A stretch of 64,000 bases of DNA from Acidobacteriota bacterium (GTDB lineage Bacteria; Acidobacteriota; Thermoanaerobaculia; UBA5066), in the NCBI GenBank assembly GCA_029781975.1, contig JAKOVQ010000003.1, forward strand, positions 62,001 through 126,000. Direction: 5' to 3'. The notes beneath the pieces are model-generated. The model did not search any database and had not been told where the DNA came from. It saw only the letters and a list, made by a program, of their open reading frames with translations. The position numbers were made by a program, and so were the translations under genes. Shown in pieces: positions 51,687 to 61,028 of the stretch. The stretch's first letter is position 1; every line of letters begins with the position of its first letter.

Positions 51687-52929
51687 AGCGAAGGGCCTCC
51701 ATGGGCGAGAGCCGGCTCGCCTTCCAGGCGGGGTAGAGGGCGAAGACGAAGCCGAACGCGAGCGCGAGGAAGAAGGCCCAGACGAAGCTCGGAGGCGCCA
51801 TGAAGAGCGGGATCTTCAGGAAGCCGGTGATCGCCTTCGCGAAGGCGACGCCGACGACGAGCCCGGTGACGGCGCCGAGTCCCGTCAGGAGGAGCGCCTC
51901 GGTGAGGAACGTCTTGAAGACCTCGCGTCCCGAGGCGCCGATGGCCATCTTCACCCCCACCTCGCGGACCCGGTCCTTCAGGCTCGCGAGCTGGATGTTG
52001 ACGTTCACGATGCCGCCGCCGAGGAGGGCGAGGACCCCGGCGAGGAGGAAGATCATGTCGTAGACGGCGCCCTGGCTCTGCTCCCGCCGGATGCGCGCGG
52101 CGACGTCGTCGAGGCGGAAGTCGCGCTGCTGGCGGTGGTTCGCCACCAGCATCCCCTCGAGAGCCTTCGAGAACGTGGCCATGTCGGCGAGGTCCGGGAC
52201 CCGGAAGGTCACCCGGTCGACGCGGTCGTAGGCGTCGCCCTGCATCCGCCGCTGGACGAGCGTGGCGGGGAGGGCGACGATCCGGTTCCGCCAGCGGAAG
52301 ATGTTCCGCTGCCCCTCGCGGAAGCGGAAGACGCGCTCCTCGAGGACCCCGACGACGGTCACGGGGACGTCGCCGACGCGCATCGTCTGGCCGACGGGGT
52401 CGACGTTCGGGAAGAAGCGCTCGGCCACCTCGCTCCCGACGATCGCCACGGGGGCGGCCGTGTCGAGGTCCCGGGCGGAGAACGCGCGCCCGCGCTCGAC
52501 CGTGTAGCCCTCGAGGGCGAGGAAGTCCCGGGCGATCCCGGTGATCCGCCGCTCCTCGTCCGCCCAGGCGGAGCGGACCCGCGCGGTGGCGAACTTCCGG
52601 ACGCTGACGCCGTGCACCTTGCTCGATTCCAGCCCCTCCCCCTCGTCGGCGTCGTCGGACCTGAGCCCGAGGTTCGCCGTCTGGAGGGCCGTCGGGGCCC
52701 CGTCGCGGGCCACGGCGGCGGTCTGGACGTTGAGCTTGTCCAGCCCGCCGATCTTCATGAAGAGCTCGTCGGCGCGCCGCCTGTGGCTGTCGGTGATGGA
52801 GAAGCCCCCGAGGACCGACGCGACGCCCAGGACGACCCCGAGCGTCTGGAGGACCGAGCGCCCCAGGTTCTCGCGGATCTCGACCCACGCCGAGGAGAGC
52901 CGCTCGCGGAACGCCCCCTCGTGCCTCAC
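51679..52929 (-). CDS. MacB-type ABC transporter permease
   Basis: 416 residues from GTG 52929. Begins RSVLQTLGVVLGVASVLGGFSITDSHRRR in the first span and periplasmic entry, then a MacB_PCD domain with FFPNVDPVGQTMRVGDVPVTVVGVLEE, and ends FGFVFALYPAWKASRLSPMEALRYE. The GTG overlaps the ATPase stop by 4 nt. It resembles its neighbour in plan, consistent with duplication. Confidence 0.92.
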   Translation of the reverse strand: MRHEGAFRERLSSAWVEIRENLGRSVLQTLGVVLGVASVLGGFSITDSHRRRADELFMKIGGLDKLNVQTAAVARDGAPTALQTANLGLRSDDADEGEGLESSKVHGVSVRKFATARVRSAWADEERRITGIARDFLALEGYTVERGRAFSARDLDTAAPVAIVGSEVAERFFPNVDPVGQTMRVGDVPVTVVGVLEERVFRFREGQRNIFRWRNRIVALPATLVQRRMQGDAYDRVDRVTFRVPDLADMATFSKALEGMLVANHRQQRDFRLDDVAARIRREQSQGAVYDMIFLLAGVLALLGGGIVNVNIQLASLKDRVREVGVKMAIGASGREVFKTFLTEALLLTGLGAVTGLVVGVAFAKAITGFLKIPLFMAPPSFVWAFFLALAFGFVFALYPAWKASRLSPMEALRYE

Positions 52930-53621
52930 GCGGCCTCCTCGCGCTCCTCCGGCGCGGCGACGAGCCCGTCCCGGATCTCGACGCGGCGCCCGGCCAGGGA
53001 GGCGATGTGGGGGTCGTGGGTCACGAGGACGACGGTGTTCCCCTGCTCGTTGAGCTCGCGGAAGAGCGCGAGGACCTCGGCGCCCGTCCTGGAGTCGAGG
53101 GCGCCGGTCGGCTCGTCGGCCAGGAGGAGGGCCGGCGCGTTCGCGAGCGCCCGGGCGATGGCGACCCGCTGGCGCTGGCCGCCGGACAGGGTGGCCGGGA
53201 GGACGTCGGCCTTCTCGAGGATCCCGACCTTCTCGAGGAGGTGCCGCGCCCTCTCGTGCCGGTCGCGGCGGGAGACGCCCGCGTAGAGCATCGGGAGCTC
53301 GACGTTCCGGAGGACGGTCGCCTTCGGGAGGAGGTTGTAGCTCTGGAAGACGAAGCCGACCTTCCGGTTCCGGATCCGCGCCAGCTCCGTCCCGGAGAGG
53401 CCCTGGACCTCCTCGCCGTCCAGCGCGTACCGCCCCGCGGTGGGGCGGTCGAGGCACCCCAGGATGGCCATGAGGGTCGACTTGCCGGAGCCCGAGGGCC
53501 CGACCAGCGCGACGAACTCGCCCTGCCGGACGGTCACGTCGATCCCGCGGAGCGCGTGGACCGCGGTCCCGTTCGCCCCGTAAACCTTGGTCAAGCCCGT
53601 CGTCTCGATGACGTTCGCCAT
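52926..53621 (-). CDS. MacB-type ABC transporter ATP-binding protein
   Basis: 231 residues. Walker A GPSGSGKST near 40-48, Q-loop in FVFQSYNLLPKATVLRNVELPMLYAG, signature LSGGQRQRVAIARAL, Walker B LLLADEPTGALDSRTG and H-loop VLVTHDPHIA. The LolD/MacB type energises export of lipoproteins, peptides or drugs through the adjacent permeases. Begins 61 nt after the adaptor gene; the gap contains a hairpin. Confidence 0.96.
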   Translation of the reverse strand: MANVIETTGLTKVYGANGTAVHALRGIDVTVRQGEFVALVGPSGSGKSTLMAILGCLDRPTAGRYALDGEEVQGLSGTELARIRNRKVGFVFQSYNLLPKATVLRNVELPMLYAGVSRRDRHERARHLLEKVGILEKADVLPATLSGGQRQRVAIARALANAPALLLADEPTGALDSRTGAEVLALFRELNEQGNTVVLVTHDPHIASLAGRRVEIRDGLVAAPEEREEAA

Positions 53622-53656
53622 GCGGCACCTCGGTCCGGACCGCGCGTCCGGCGGAC

Positions 53657-53676
53657 GGGGGGCCTTCCGGCCCCCC
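53657..53676 (-). promoter_or_regulatory. RNA hairpin with GNRA loop between adaptor and ATPase genes
   Basis: On the transcribed strand the sequence reads ggggggcc-ggaa-ggcccccc: an 8-bp perfect stem capped by a GGAA (GNRA) tetraloop. It may act as an RNA-stability or partial-termination element tuning the adaptor:ATPase ratio. Confidence 0.45.
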
Positions 53677-53681
53677 GGGCG

Positions 53682-54902
53682 TCAGTTGTTCTCGTCGTCC
53701 TTCTCGATCCGCTTCTTCGTCGGGTCCTCGAGGGCGACGCGGTCCTTCGCGCTCAGGCCGGCGAGGACCTCGACCCGCTCGAGGGTGGCGACGCCGGCGC
53801 TCACCGGGACGACGTCGAAGTAGTCCTTCCAGTGCTCCGACAGCCAGACGAACTTCGTGCGGCCCGAGAGCCCTTCCTGGGCGGCCTTCAGCTTCGGCTC
53901 GGGGAGGTCCTTCTTCAGGCGGAACGCCACCGTCTTGCCGTCCCGCTTGAGGAGCGCCTCGAGCGGGATGGAGAGGGCGTTCGGACGGCGGTCGCCGAGG
54001 ATCTCGACGTTCGCGCTCATCCCGGTCCGGAACGAGGTGGTCGCGCCGTCGATCCCGATCTCGACCTCGAAGACCTTGATCTTGTCGAGGAGCTTGGCCG
54101 CGGGCGCGACGAACTGGACCTTCCCCTCGAAGACCTTCTGGGGGTAGGCGTCGAGGGTGATCCGCACCGGCTGCCCGACGGCGACCTTCGCGATGTCGAC
54201 CTCGTTCAGGTTGACCTTGATGATGAGCCGCGAGAGGTCCGCCACGGTGAAGAGGACGGTCCCGGCGTTGAAGGAGGAGACGCCGGAGGTGACCGTCTCG
54301 CCCGGCTCGACCCCCTTGGTGATGACGACGCCGTCCATCGGGGCGGCGACCCGCGCCTTCTGGGACGCCGCGTTGCCTGAGATCGGGATCCCGCGGTCCT
54401 CGACGATCTGGTAGCGCATCCGGGCGGCCTTCAGCGCCTCGTCCGCGAGGTCGCGCTTGGCGAGGTAGTCGCGCAGCGTCTCCCGGCCGATCAGCCCGTT
54501 GTCGAAGAGGGCCTGCTGGGCCCTCACCTCGCGCTCGGCGTCCTTCAGCTTCAGCTCGGCCTGGGTGAGCGAGGCCTGGACCTCGGAGAGCGACTGGGCC
54601 TGCGTGACGTCCGGCTCGACCTCGGCGAGGACGTCGCCCACCTTCACGACGGCGCCCTCCCGGACCTTCAGGCTGACGACGCGGCCCGAGACGGCGGACT
54701 TGACGTCGACCTTCACGACCGGCTCGACGACGCCGACCTCGCGGACGCTGACCTGGAGGTCCTCGGCCTGGACGGTCCCGAGACGGAAGGGGAGGCTGTC
54801 CGGCGACGCCGGGCCCTTGTCCTTGCCCCGGGACGCCAGGACGACGCCGGTCCCCAGCGTCACGGCGGCGACGGCGCAGACGATCACCCACTTCTTCCTC
54901 AT
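53682..54902 (-). CDS. macA: MacA-like efflux periplasmic adaptor (HlyD family)
   Basis: 406 residues. Membrane anchor at about 4-23 (WVIVCAVAAVTLGTGVVLA), barrel-sandwich lipoyl halves (SAVSGRVVSLKVREGAVVKVGDVLAEVE at about 68-95 and ARVAAPMDGVVITKGVEPGETV), a helical hairpin (about 100-160) between, then beta-barrel and C-terminal RND_mfp domains with PLEALLKRDGKTVAFRL. ATG at 54902 has GAGGAGG upstream. First gene of the cluster macA-ATPase-permease-permease. Divergent from the Reg_prop kinase, which may control it. Confidence 0.93.
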   Translation of the reverse strand: MRKKWVIVCAVAAVTLGTGVVLASRGKDKGPASPDSLPFRLGTVQAEDLQVSVREVGVVEPVVKVDVKSAVSGRVVSLKVREGAVVKVGDVLAEVEPDVTQAQSLSEVQASLTQAELKLKDAEREVRAQQALFDNGLIGRETLRDYLAKRDLADEALKAARMRYQIVEDRGIPISGNAASQKARVAAPMDGVVITKGVEPGETVTSGVSSFNAGTVLFTVADLSRLIIKVNLNEVDIAKVAVGQPVRITLDAYPQKVFEGKVQFVAPAAKLLDKIKVFEVEIGIDGATTSFRTGMSANVEILGDRRPNALSIPLEALLKRDGKTVAFRLKKDLPEPKLKAAQEGLSGRTKFVWLSEHWKDYFDVVPVSAGVATLERVEVLAGLSAKDRVALEDPTKKRIEKDDENN

Positions 54903-55035
54903 CTCGGCCTCCTCGAGCTGTTCACGGACTGGCCGGTCTCTCCCCCGGCTCGGGGCGGTTCGCGGCTCGGTCAGCCAATGATTACGGACGCGGGCCGGAA
55001 AAGTTCCGAGGACCCGCCCCCGGGCCCCGATCCGG

Positions 55036-55041
55036 TAACGT
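55036..55041 (+). promoter_or_regulatory. -10-like hexamer for a probable leaderless mRNA
   Basis: TAACGT, 6 nt before the GTG of the sensor kinase. The 6-nt gap is g-rich but too close to the start for a normal Shine-Dalgarno. Confidence 0.4.
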
Positions 55042-55047
55042 AGGGGG

Positions 55048-58000
55048 GTGCCGAGGCCCGTTCGCCCCCTCGCCCTGGCGGGCGCCCTGGCGGCCGGTGC
55101 GGCGCTGGCGGCGGCGCCGGCCCTGGCGCTCGACCCGGGGCGGGCCGTCACCCAGTACCGGAGCGAGGTCTTCCAGACCCGCGACGGCCTGCCGCAGAGC
55201 TCGGCCGAGGCGCTCGTCCAGGACCGGACGGGCTACCTCTGGATCGGCACGCAGGAGGGGCTCGCCCGGTTCGACGGGGTCCGGTTCGCCGTCTTCGACA
55301 AGGCGTCGATCCCGGCCCTTCGTCACAACCGGATCCTCTGCCTCCTCCTGGACGGCCAGGGGACCCTCTGGATGGGGACCGAGGGGGGAGGCCTCACCGC
55401 GCGGGCGGAGGGCCGGTTCCGCACCCTCACCACCGCGGACGGTCTCCCCGACGACATCGTCCGGGCCCTCGCCCCGGGCCCCGCGGGGACCCTCTGGGTG
55501 GGGACGGCGAACGGCCTGGCCCGCTGGGACGGCCGGGCGCTGGAGAAGGTGGTCCCCGGGGACTCCCTCCCGTCGCGCGAGGTGAGGGCCCTGGCCGGAG
55601 GGGGCGGGGGCGACCTCTGGATCGGCACCTCGAGCGGCCTCGCGAGGCTCCGTGCCGGGGCGCTCGAGACGACGCCGATCGCCGACTCCGTCGCGGCCCT
55701 CTACCCCGAGGGGGACTCCCTCTGGGTCGGCACGTCGCGCGGGCTCGTCCGGCTGCGGGGAGGGGAGGTCGTCGAGCGGGTCGGGCGGAAGGACGGCCTG
55801 CCGTCGGACGCGGTCCTCTCGATCCTCCGCGACACGGACGGGAACCTCTGGATCGGCACGTCGGCGGGGCTGGCCCGGCGGACCCCGGCGGGGACCGTCA
55901 CGTCCTACACGACGGCCGACGGCCTCCCGAACGGGATCGTCCTGGCGCTGCTCGAGGACCGCGAGGGGAGCCTCTGGGTGGGGACGCAGGACGGGGGGAT
56001 GGAACGCCTCTCGGACGCAAGCTTCGTCCCGTTCGGCCGCCGCGAGGGGTTGACGAGCGACGTCGTCTGGCCGGTCCTCGAGGACCGGAGCGGAGCCCTC
56101 TGGGCAGGGACCGACGCCGGGGGGCTGAACGTCCTCAGGGCCGGCGTCTGGCACGCCCTGACCACAGCCGACGGCCTCCCCAGCAACTCGATCCAGGCCC
56201 TGTGGGAGGCCCCGGACGGGGCGCTCTGGGTCGGGACCCGCGGCGGCGGCGTGGCGGTCCTCGCGGGGGGGAAGGTCGTGCGGGTGATCCGGGCAGGGCC
56301 GGGCGGGCTCGGCTCCGACTCGGTGTCGGTGATCGCGGGGACGCGGGACGGGAGCGTCTGGATCGGGACGCGGGGCGGCGGGGTGACGCGCCTCGCGCCG
56401 GACGGCTCGATGCTGACGCTGGGGGAGCCCGAGGGGCTCCTCAACACGACGGTCTTCTGCCTCCTCGAGGACAGGGCCGGCTCGCTCTGGATCGGGACCA
56501 ACGGCGGCGGGCTCTTCCGCTGGGACGGCCAGCGGCTCCACCGGACGTCGACGCGCGACGGCCTGTCGATCGACATCGTCAACACGCTCCGCGAGGACCC
56601 GGACGGGACGCTCTGGATCGGCACGTACGGGGGCGGGCTGAACCGCCTCCGCTCGGGCCGGATCACGGCCTTCACGACGCGAGACGGGCTGTTCGACGAC
56701 GCCATCTTCTCGATCCTCGACGACGGCCGCGGGAACCTCTGGATGTCGTGCAACAAGGGGGTCTTCCGCGTCGAGAGGGCCCGGCTCGAGGCGCGGGCCG
56801 CCGGAGGGACCGCGCCCCTCCGCTGCGTCGGGTTCGGCGTGGCCGACGGGATGCGCAACCGCGAGTGCAACGGCGCCAACTCTCCCACCGGGTTCCGCGG
56901 CCGCGACGGCCGCCTCTGGTTCCCGACCATCGAGGGGCTCGTGGCCGTCGACCCGGCGCACCTCTCCGTCAACCACGTGGCGCCCCACCCGGTCCTCGAG
57001 GAGGTCCGGGTCGACGGCGTCTCCCGCGACCCGCTTACGCCCCTGGTCGTCCGCGGGGGCGCGGGGCGCGTCGACTTCCAGTACACGGCTCCGAGCTTCC
57101 GGGAGAGCTCGCGGGTGACCTTCCACGTCCGGCTCGAGGGGGTCGACCCCGCGCCCATCGACGTCGGGACGCGGCGGACCGCCACCTACACCAACCTCGG
57201 CCCGGGCACCTACGTGCTCCGGGTCGCGGCCGCGAACGAGGACGGCGTCATGGGCGCCGAGGAGGCGCGCTTCTCGCTGGAGGTGGAGCCGCGCTTCCGT
57301 CAGACGGTCTGGTTCTGGCTCCTCGTGTCGGCCGCGGCGGTCGGCCTCGCCGTGAGCGCCTACCGGGTCCGGGTGTCGCGCCTCACCGCGCGGCAGGAGG
57401 CGCTCGAGCGGCTGGTAGCGCAGCGGACGGCCAGCGTCACCGAGGAGAAGGAGCGGGCCGAGGCCGCCCTCGCCGAGGCGGAGCGCCAACGCGTCCTGGC
57501 GCAGGCGGCGCGCGCCGAGGCCGAGGAGGCGAACCGCCAGAAGAGCGCGTTCCTCGCGGCGACGAGCCACGAGCTCCGGACCCCGCTCAACGCGATCATC
57601 GGGTACAGCGAGATGCTCGGCGAGGAGGCGGTGGAGCGCGGGCTCTTCGAGCTCTCGCCCGACGTCGACAGGATCCGCGCGGCCGGGAAGCACCTCCTCG
57701 CGCTCCTCGACGACATCCTCGACCTGGAGAGGCTGGAGGCTGGCCGGCTCGAGCTCGCGCCGGAGACCTTCGCCCTCGCCCCCTTCCTCGAGGGGGTCGC
57801 CGCGACGGTGCGGCCGCTCGTCGAGCGGAACGGGAACGACCTCGCGGTCGTGGGGCTCGACGGCGCGGGCGTCCTGACCGCCGATCCCCGCCGGCTCCGG
57901 CAGGTCCTCCTCAACCTCCTCGGGAACGCGGCCAAGTTCACCGACCGGGGGGTCGTGGAGCTCTCGGCCGCACGCGAGGGGACGGGCGTGGAGGAGCGGG

Positions 58001-58287
58001 TCGTCCTGAGGGTGAGGGACACCGGGATCGGGATGACCCCGGAGCAGGTCGCCCGCCTCTTCCGGCCGTTCGTCCAGGCGGACGCCACCATCTCGTCGCG
58101 CTACGGCGGCTCGGGGCTGGGGCTCGTCATCACGCGCCGCCTCTGCCGGATGATGGGGGGAGACGTCCTCGTCGAGAGCGTCCCCGGGCGGGGGTCCGTC
58201 TTCACCGTCACCCTCCCGGCGACGCCGCCCGCGGCGCCTGCTCCGGCCGCCGCACCCGGCGCGGACGGAGAGGGCGGGCCCCGTTGA
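55048..58287 (+). CDS. Reg_prop two-propeller sensor histidine kinase
   Basis: 1079 residues. Signal-anchor at about 7-27, then 14 Reg_prop blades (LW-IGT repeats, about 50-640), enough for two seven-bladed propellers in the periplasm; a Y_Y_Y domain (about 650-745) ending [15 protein letters not shown]; one membrane span near 753-773; a coiled coil (about 785-835); HisKA with phospho-His in [18 protein letters not shown] (His 841); and HATPase with [23 protein letters not shown] and [12 protein letters not shown]. Unlike Bacteroides hybrid sensors it has no receiver or DNA-binding domain. No response regulator is adjacent. Divergent from the macAB-type genes, so they are candidate targets. 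Confidence 0.95.
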   Translation: MPRPVRPLALAGALAAGAALAAAPALALDPGRAVTQYRSEVFQTRDGLPQSSAEALVQDRTGYLWIGTQEGLARFDGVRFAVFDKASIPALRHNRILCLLLDGQGTLWMGTEGGGLTARAEGRFRTLTTADGLPDDIVRALAPGPAGTLWVGTANGLARWDGRALEKVVPGDSLPSREVRALAGGGGGDLWIGTSSGLARLRAGALETTPIADSVAALYPEGDSLWVGTSRGLVRLRGGEVVERVGRKDGLPSDAVLSILRDTDGNLWIGTSAGLARRTPAGTVTSYTTADGLPNGIVLALLEDREGSLWVGTQDGGMERLSDASFVPFGRREGLTSDVVWPVLEDRSGALWAGTDAGGLNVLRAGVWHALTTADGLPSNSIQALWEAPDGALWVGTRGGGVAVLAGGKVVRVIRAGPGGLGSDSVSVIAGTRDGSVWIGTRGGGVTRLAPDGSMLTLGEPEGLLNTTVFCLLEDRAGSLWIGTNGGGLFRWDGQRLHRTSTRDGLSIDIVNTLREDPDGTLWIGTYGGGLNRLRSGRITAFTTRDGLFDDAIFSILDDGRGNLWMSCNKGVFRVERARLEARAAGGTAPLRCVGFGVADGMRNRECNGANSPTGFRGRDGRLWFPTIEGLVAVDPAHLSVNHVAPHPVLEEVRVDGVSRDPLTPLVVRGGAGRVDFQYTAPSFRESSRVTFHVRLEGVDPAPIDVGTRRTATYTNLGPGTYVLRVAAANEDGVMGAEEARFSLEVEPRFRQTVWFWLLVSAAAVGLAVSAYRVRVSRLTARQEALERLVAQRTASVTEEKERAEAALAEAERQRVLAQAARAEAEEANRQKSAFLAATSHELRTPLNAIIGYSEMLGEEAVERGLFELSPDVDRIRAAGKHLLALLDDILDLERLEAGRLELAPETFALAPFLEGVAATVRPLVERNGNDLAVVGLDGAGVLTADPRRLRQVLLNLLGNAAKFTDRGVVELSAAREGTGVEERVVLRVRDTGIGMTPEQVARLFRPFVQADATISSRYGGSGLGLVITRRLCRMMGGDVLVESVPGRGSVFTVTLPATPPAAPAPAAAPGADGEGGPR

Positions 58288-58354
58288 TCCGGCGTCTCCC
58301 CGGGATCGCAGGCGAGAACCCCACGGCGGGGCATCCACGTATCACGAGGCGGAT

Positions 58355-59494
58355 ATGGCGACCAGGAAAGACTGGCTGAAGCTCGCCCGCGAAACCGTCC
58401 TCGCCGTGGAGCCGAGGGACGTCGGGGACCTCTACTCCGTCGAATGGTCCGAGGCGCGCGAGGTCCTCGTCGAGAGCCACAGGGACGACATCGCGGCCGC
58501 CCGGCCCGGGATCCGGCGGAGCCTCCGGACGGCCAGCGCCGTCCTCTACGGCCTCGCCTCGCGCCTCTCGCCCACCCGCAGGCTCGTCGTCTTCGTCGTC
58601 CTCCTCGCGTGGCTCTTCGCGCTCGTCAAGCTGAGCGGCGGCGGGGAGGGCTCGGACGCCGTGGGCGCGGCCATCATCCTCCTCATCTGCGGCGGCCTCC
58701 TCCTCCTCCTTCTCGCGATGGAGCTCGTCGACAAGCTCCGCTTCCGCGACGAGCTGGTGATGGCCCGCGAGCTCCAGGCGGACCTCGTCCCCGACACCCT
58801 GCCCGAGGTCCCCGGCTGGGACATGGCGGCCTTCAACCGGGTGGCGAACACCGTGGGGGGCGACATCTACGAGGTGACCCCGCTCCCGGACGGCCGCGTG
58901 TCGCTCCTCTTCGGCGACGCCTCGGGGCACGGGATGGCCGCGGGGCTCGTGATGGCGGTGGCCCACACGGCCTACCGCCTCCAGGTCGAGAGCGATCCCT
59001 CACCGGAGGCGGTCACGCAGGCGCTCAACCGTGTCCTCTGCCGGACGGGGGCGTGCCGCCCGCGCGGCGCGCGCTCCTTCTTCGCCGGCGTGACCCTCCT
59101 CCTCGCGCCCGACGGCTCGTTCACGGCGTGCGTCGCGGGCCACCCGCCGGTCCTGAAGGTCGACCGCGCCGGGACGATCGTCGCGAAGATCGGGCAGGGG
59201 TCCTACCCGCTCGGCGTGAAGGAAGGGCAGACCTACGCGGTCGAGACGGGGCGGCTGGAGGAGGGAGAGCTCCTCCTCCTCCACTCCGACGGCCTCCCGG
59301 AGGCCCGCGACGCCGAGGGGCGCGAGTACGGCGACGTCCGGATCTCCCGGGTCCTGTCGCGGATGGCGGGGCGGCCGGCGGCGCAGCTGGTCGACGACCT
59401 CCAGCTGGAGCTCTTCGCCTTCCTCGGCCGGGTGCCGCCGGAGGACGACGTCTCCATCACCGCCGTCCGGCGGGTCCCCGTTCCCTCCGCCTAG
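58355..59494 (+). CDS. SpoIIE/PP2C-type phosphatase with membrane anchor (RsbU-like)
   Basis: 379 residues. A cytoplasmic N-terminus, two membrane spans (about 75-93 and 103-125), then a PPM/SpoIIE domain with ELQADLVPDTLPEVPGWDMAAF, metal Asp in GGDIYEVTPL (near 168), FGDASGHGMAAGLVMA, FAGVTLLLAPDGSF, SDGLPEARDAEG and terminal EDDVSITAVRR. Such phosphatases dephosphorylate STAS antagonists; the RsbV-like protein at 19724 is the only candidate substrate seen in the window. Its TAG stop overlaps that of the convergent Sua5 gene. Confidence 0.93.
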   Translation: MATRKDWLKLARETVLAVEPRDVGDLYSVEWSEAREVLVESHRDDIAAARPGIRRSLRTASAVLYGLASRLSPTRRLVVFVVLLAWLFALVKLSGGGEGSDAVGAAIILLICGGLLLLLLAMELVDKLRFRDELVMARELQADLVPDTLPEVPGWDMAAFNRVANTVGGDIYEVTPLPDGRVSLLFGDASGHGMAAGLVMAVAHTAYRLQVESDPSPEAVTQALNRVLCRTGACRPRGARSFFAGVTLLLAPDGSFTACVAGHPPVLKVDRAGTIVAKIGQGSYPLGVKEGQTYAVETGRLEEGELLLLHSDGLPEARDAEGREYGDVRISRVLSRMAGRPAAQLVDDLQLELFAFLGRVPPEDDVSITAVRRVPVPSA

Positions 59495-60471
59495 ACGATC
59501 CGGGTCGCCGCCCGCTCCAGCCGGTCCATCACGGTCCGGCCGACGCCCCGCCGCGGGATCCCCAGGACGAGGAGCGGCGACCCGCGGCGGCGGGTCCTGA
59601 GGGCGGCGAAGAGGTTCCGGCCCACCTCCTCGGCCGTTCGCCCGAGAGGCACGACGCGCGCGGCCGGGAAGCGCGAGGCGGCTCCTGCGGGGCAGAGGAC
59701 GAGAGCGGCCGGGTTCTCCCGCGCGGCCTCCTCCATCTCGGGGAGACGCGAGGCCCGGAAGAGCCAGAGCGGCCGGTCGGGGGCGTAGTGGCGGTACTTC
59801 ATCCCCGGGCTCTCCGCGATCTCTCCCTCGCGCGGGCGGCGCGCGGCGGTCAGGGAGGGGACGAGGCGGCGGAGCGCCTCGAGCGGGATCGCGCCGGGGC
59901 GGAGGAGGCGCGGTCTCTCCCCGAGGACGACGACGGTCGACTCGAGCCCGTGCTCCGTCGGGCCCCCGTCGAGGACGAGGAGGCCCGGGAAGTCCTGGGC
60001 CACGTGGGCCGCCGTCGTCGGGCTGGGGCGGCCGGAGCGGTTCGCGCTCGGCGCGGCCAGCGGGATCCCGGACTGGCGGATCAGGGCCAGCGCCACCGGG
60101 TGGGCCGGCATCCGGACCGCGACGGTCCCCAGGCCCCCGGTGACGGCGTCCGGGACGCCGCGCCGCTTCGGGAGGACGAGGGTCAGCGGGCCAGGCCAGA
60201 AGGCGTCGGCCAGGAGCCGCGCGGCCGGTGGCCACACGCGGACGAGCCGGCGGAGCATCCCGCGATCCGAGACGTGGACGATGAGCGGGTTGTCGCCCGG
60301 GCGTCCCTTCAGGGCGAAGACCCTGGCCACCGCCGCCGCGTCGAGCGCGTTCGCCCCGAGGCCGTAAACCGTCTCCGTGGGGAACGCGACCGGCTCCCCG
60401 CGCGTCAACGCCGCCGCGGCCCCGCGGAGCGCGGCGGCGGTCGGCCGGACGATCCCCCCTCTCCTCGCCAC
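59491..60471 (-). CDS. tsaC: L-threonylcarbamoyladenylate synthase (Sua5 type)
   Basis: 326 residues: YrdC domain (about 10-200) with EPVAFPTETVYGLGANALD, RPGDNPLIVHVSD and AAPSANRSGRPSPTTAAHV, linker SPGMKYRHYAPD, then the C-terminal Sua5 domain (about 225-326). It makes threonylcarbamoyl-AMP for the t6A modification of tRNAs reading ANN codons. The start is GTG at 60471. Confidence 0.95.
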   Translation of the reverse strand: MARRGGIVRPTAAALRGAAAALTRGEPVAFPTETVYGLGANALDAAAVARVFALKGRPGDNPLIVHVSDRGMLRRLVRVWPPAARLLADAFWPGPLTLVLPKRRGVPDAVTGGLGTVAVRMPAHPVALALIRQSGIPLAAPSANRSGRPSPTTAAHVAQDFPGLLVLDGGPTEHGLESTVVVLGERPRLLRPGAIPLEALRRLVPSLTAARRPREGEIAESPGMKYRHYAPDRPLWLFRASRLPEMEEAARENPAALVLCPAGAASRFPAARVVPLGRTAEEVGRNLFAALRTRRRGSPLLVLGIPRRGVGRTVMDRLERAATRIV

Positions 60472-60477
60472 GCGCGA

Positions 60478-60483
60478 AGGATA
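60478..60483 (-). promoter_or_regulatory. -10-like hexamer for a probable leaderless mRNA
   Basis: On the - strand TATCCT ends 6 nt before the GTG start of the Sua5 gene; no Shine-Dalgarno fits between. The same hexamer occurs upstream of the genes at 37762 and 16532. Confidence 0.4.
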
Positions 60484-60545
60484 GGCGACCTCCGCCGCAT
60501 TGCGGCAGAATCGAGCGTTCCGGCGCGGCCGGAGGGAGGGATCGG

Positions 60546-61028
60546 ATGAGCACGACGACGGCCTCGCCCGGGCGCAGGCTCCGGACGGCCTGGGAGAGGC
60601 TCCACCGGCTGCCGGGCGGGGCGTGGCTCTTCAGCAGGGTCCTCGGCCGGACGGCGCCCTACTCCGGGTCGATCGGGGCGGTCGTGAGGGAGCTCGCGCC
60701 GGGGCGCGCGCGGGTCGAGCTGCGCGACCGGCGGAAGGTGAGGAACCACATCGACTCCATCCACGCCGTCGCCCTGATGAACCTGGCCGAGCTCTCGACC
60801 GGCCTCGCCCTCAACGCCGGGCTCCCGGACGACGCCCGCGGGATCCTGACGCGCCTCACGATCGAGTACGTCAAGAAGGCCCGCGGCACGCTCGTCTCGG
60901 CCTGCACCACGGAGGTCCCGGCGACGAGCGAGAGGCGCGAGGTCGACGTCGCCGCCGAGATCCGGGACGCGGCGGGGGACGTCGTCGCCCGCGCGACGGC
61001 CCGCTGGCTCGTGGGGCCCGCGCGATGA
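60546..61028 (+). CDS. DUF4442 hotdog-fold thioesterase-like protein
   Basis: 160 residues. The DUF4442/PaaI-like pattern is seen: PYSGSIGAVVRELAPGRARVEL, then RNHIDSIHAVALMNLAELSTGLALNA, with the Asn-His and helix of the hotdog fold, and RLTIEYVKKARGTLVSAC. It probably acts on acyl thioesters; the substrate is unknown. GGAGGGAGGG precedes the ATG by about 6 nt. Its stop overlaps the next gene, an oxidoreductase, by 4 nt, so the two may act on one pathway. Confidence 0.85.
   Translation: MSTTTASPGRRLRTAWERLHRLPGGAWLFSRVLGRTAPYSGSIGAVVRELAPGRARVELRDRRKVRNHIDSIHAVALMNLAELSTGLALNAGLPDDARGILTRLTIEYVKKARGTLVSACTTEVPATSERREVDVAAEIRDAAGDVVARATARWLVGPAR

Noticed and set aside
54982-58338. 1118-residue open frame on the - strand
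   Set aside because: It is antisense to the Reg_prop kinase. Composition is Arg/Pro/Gly/Glu-rich without any domain, as expected from the complement of GC-rich coding sequence.
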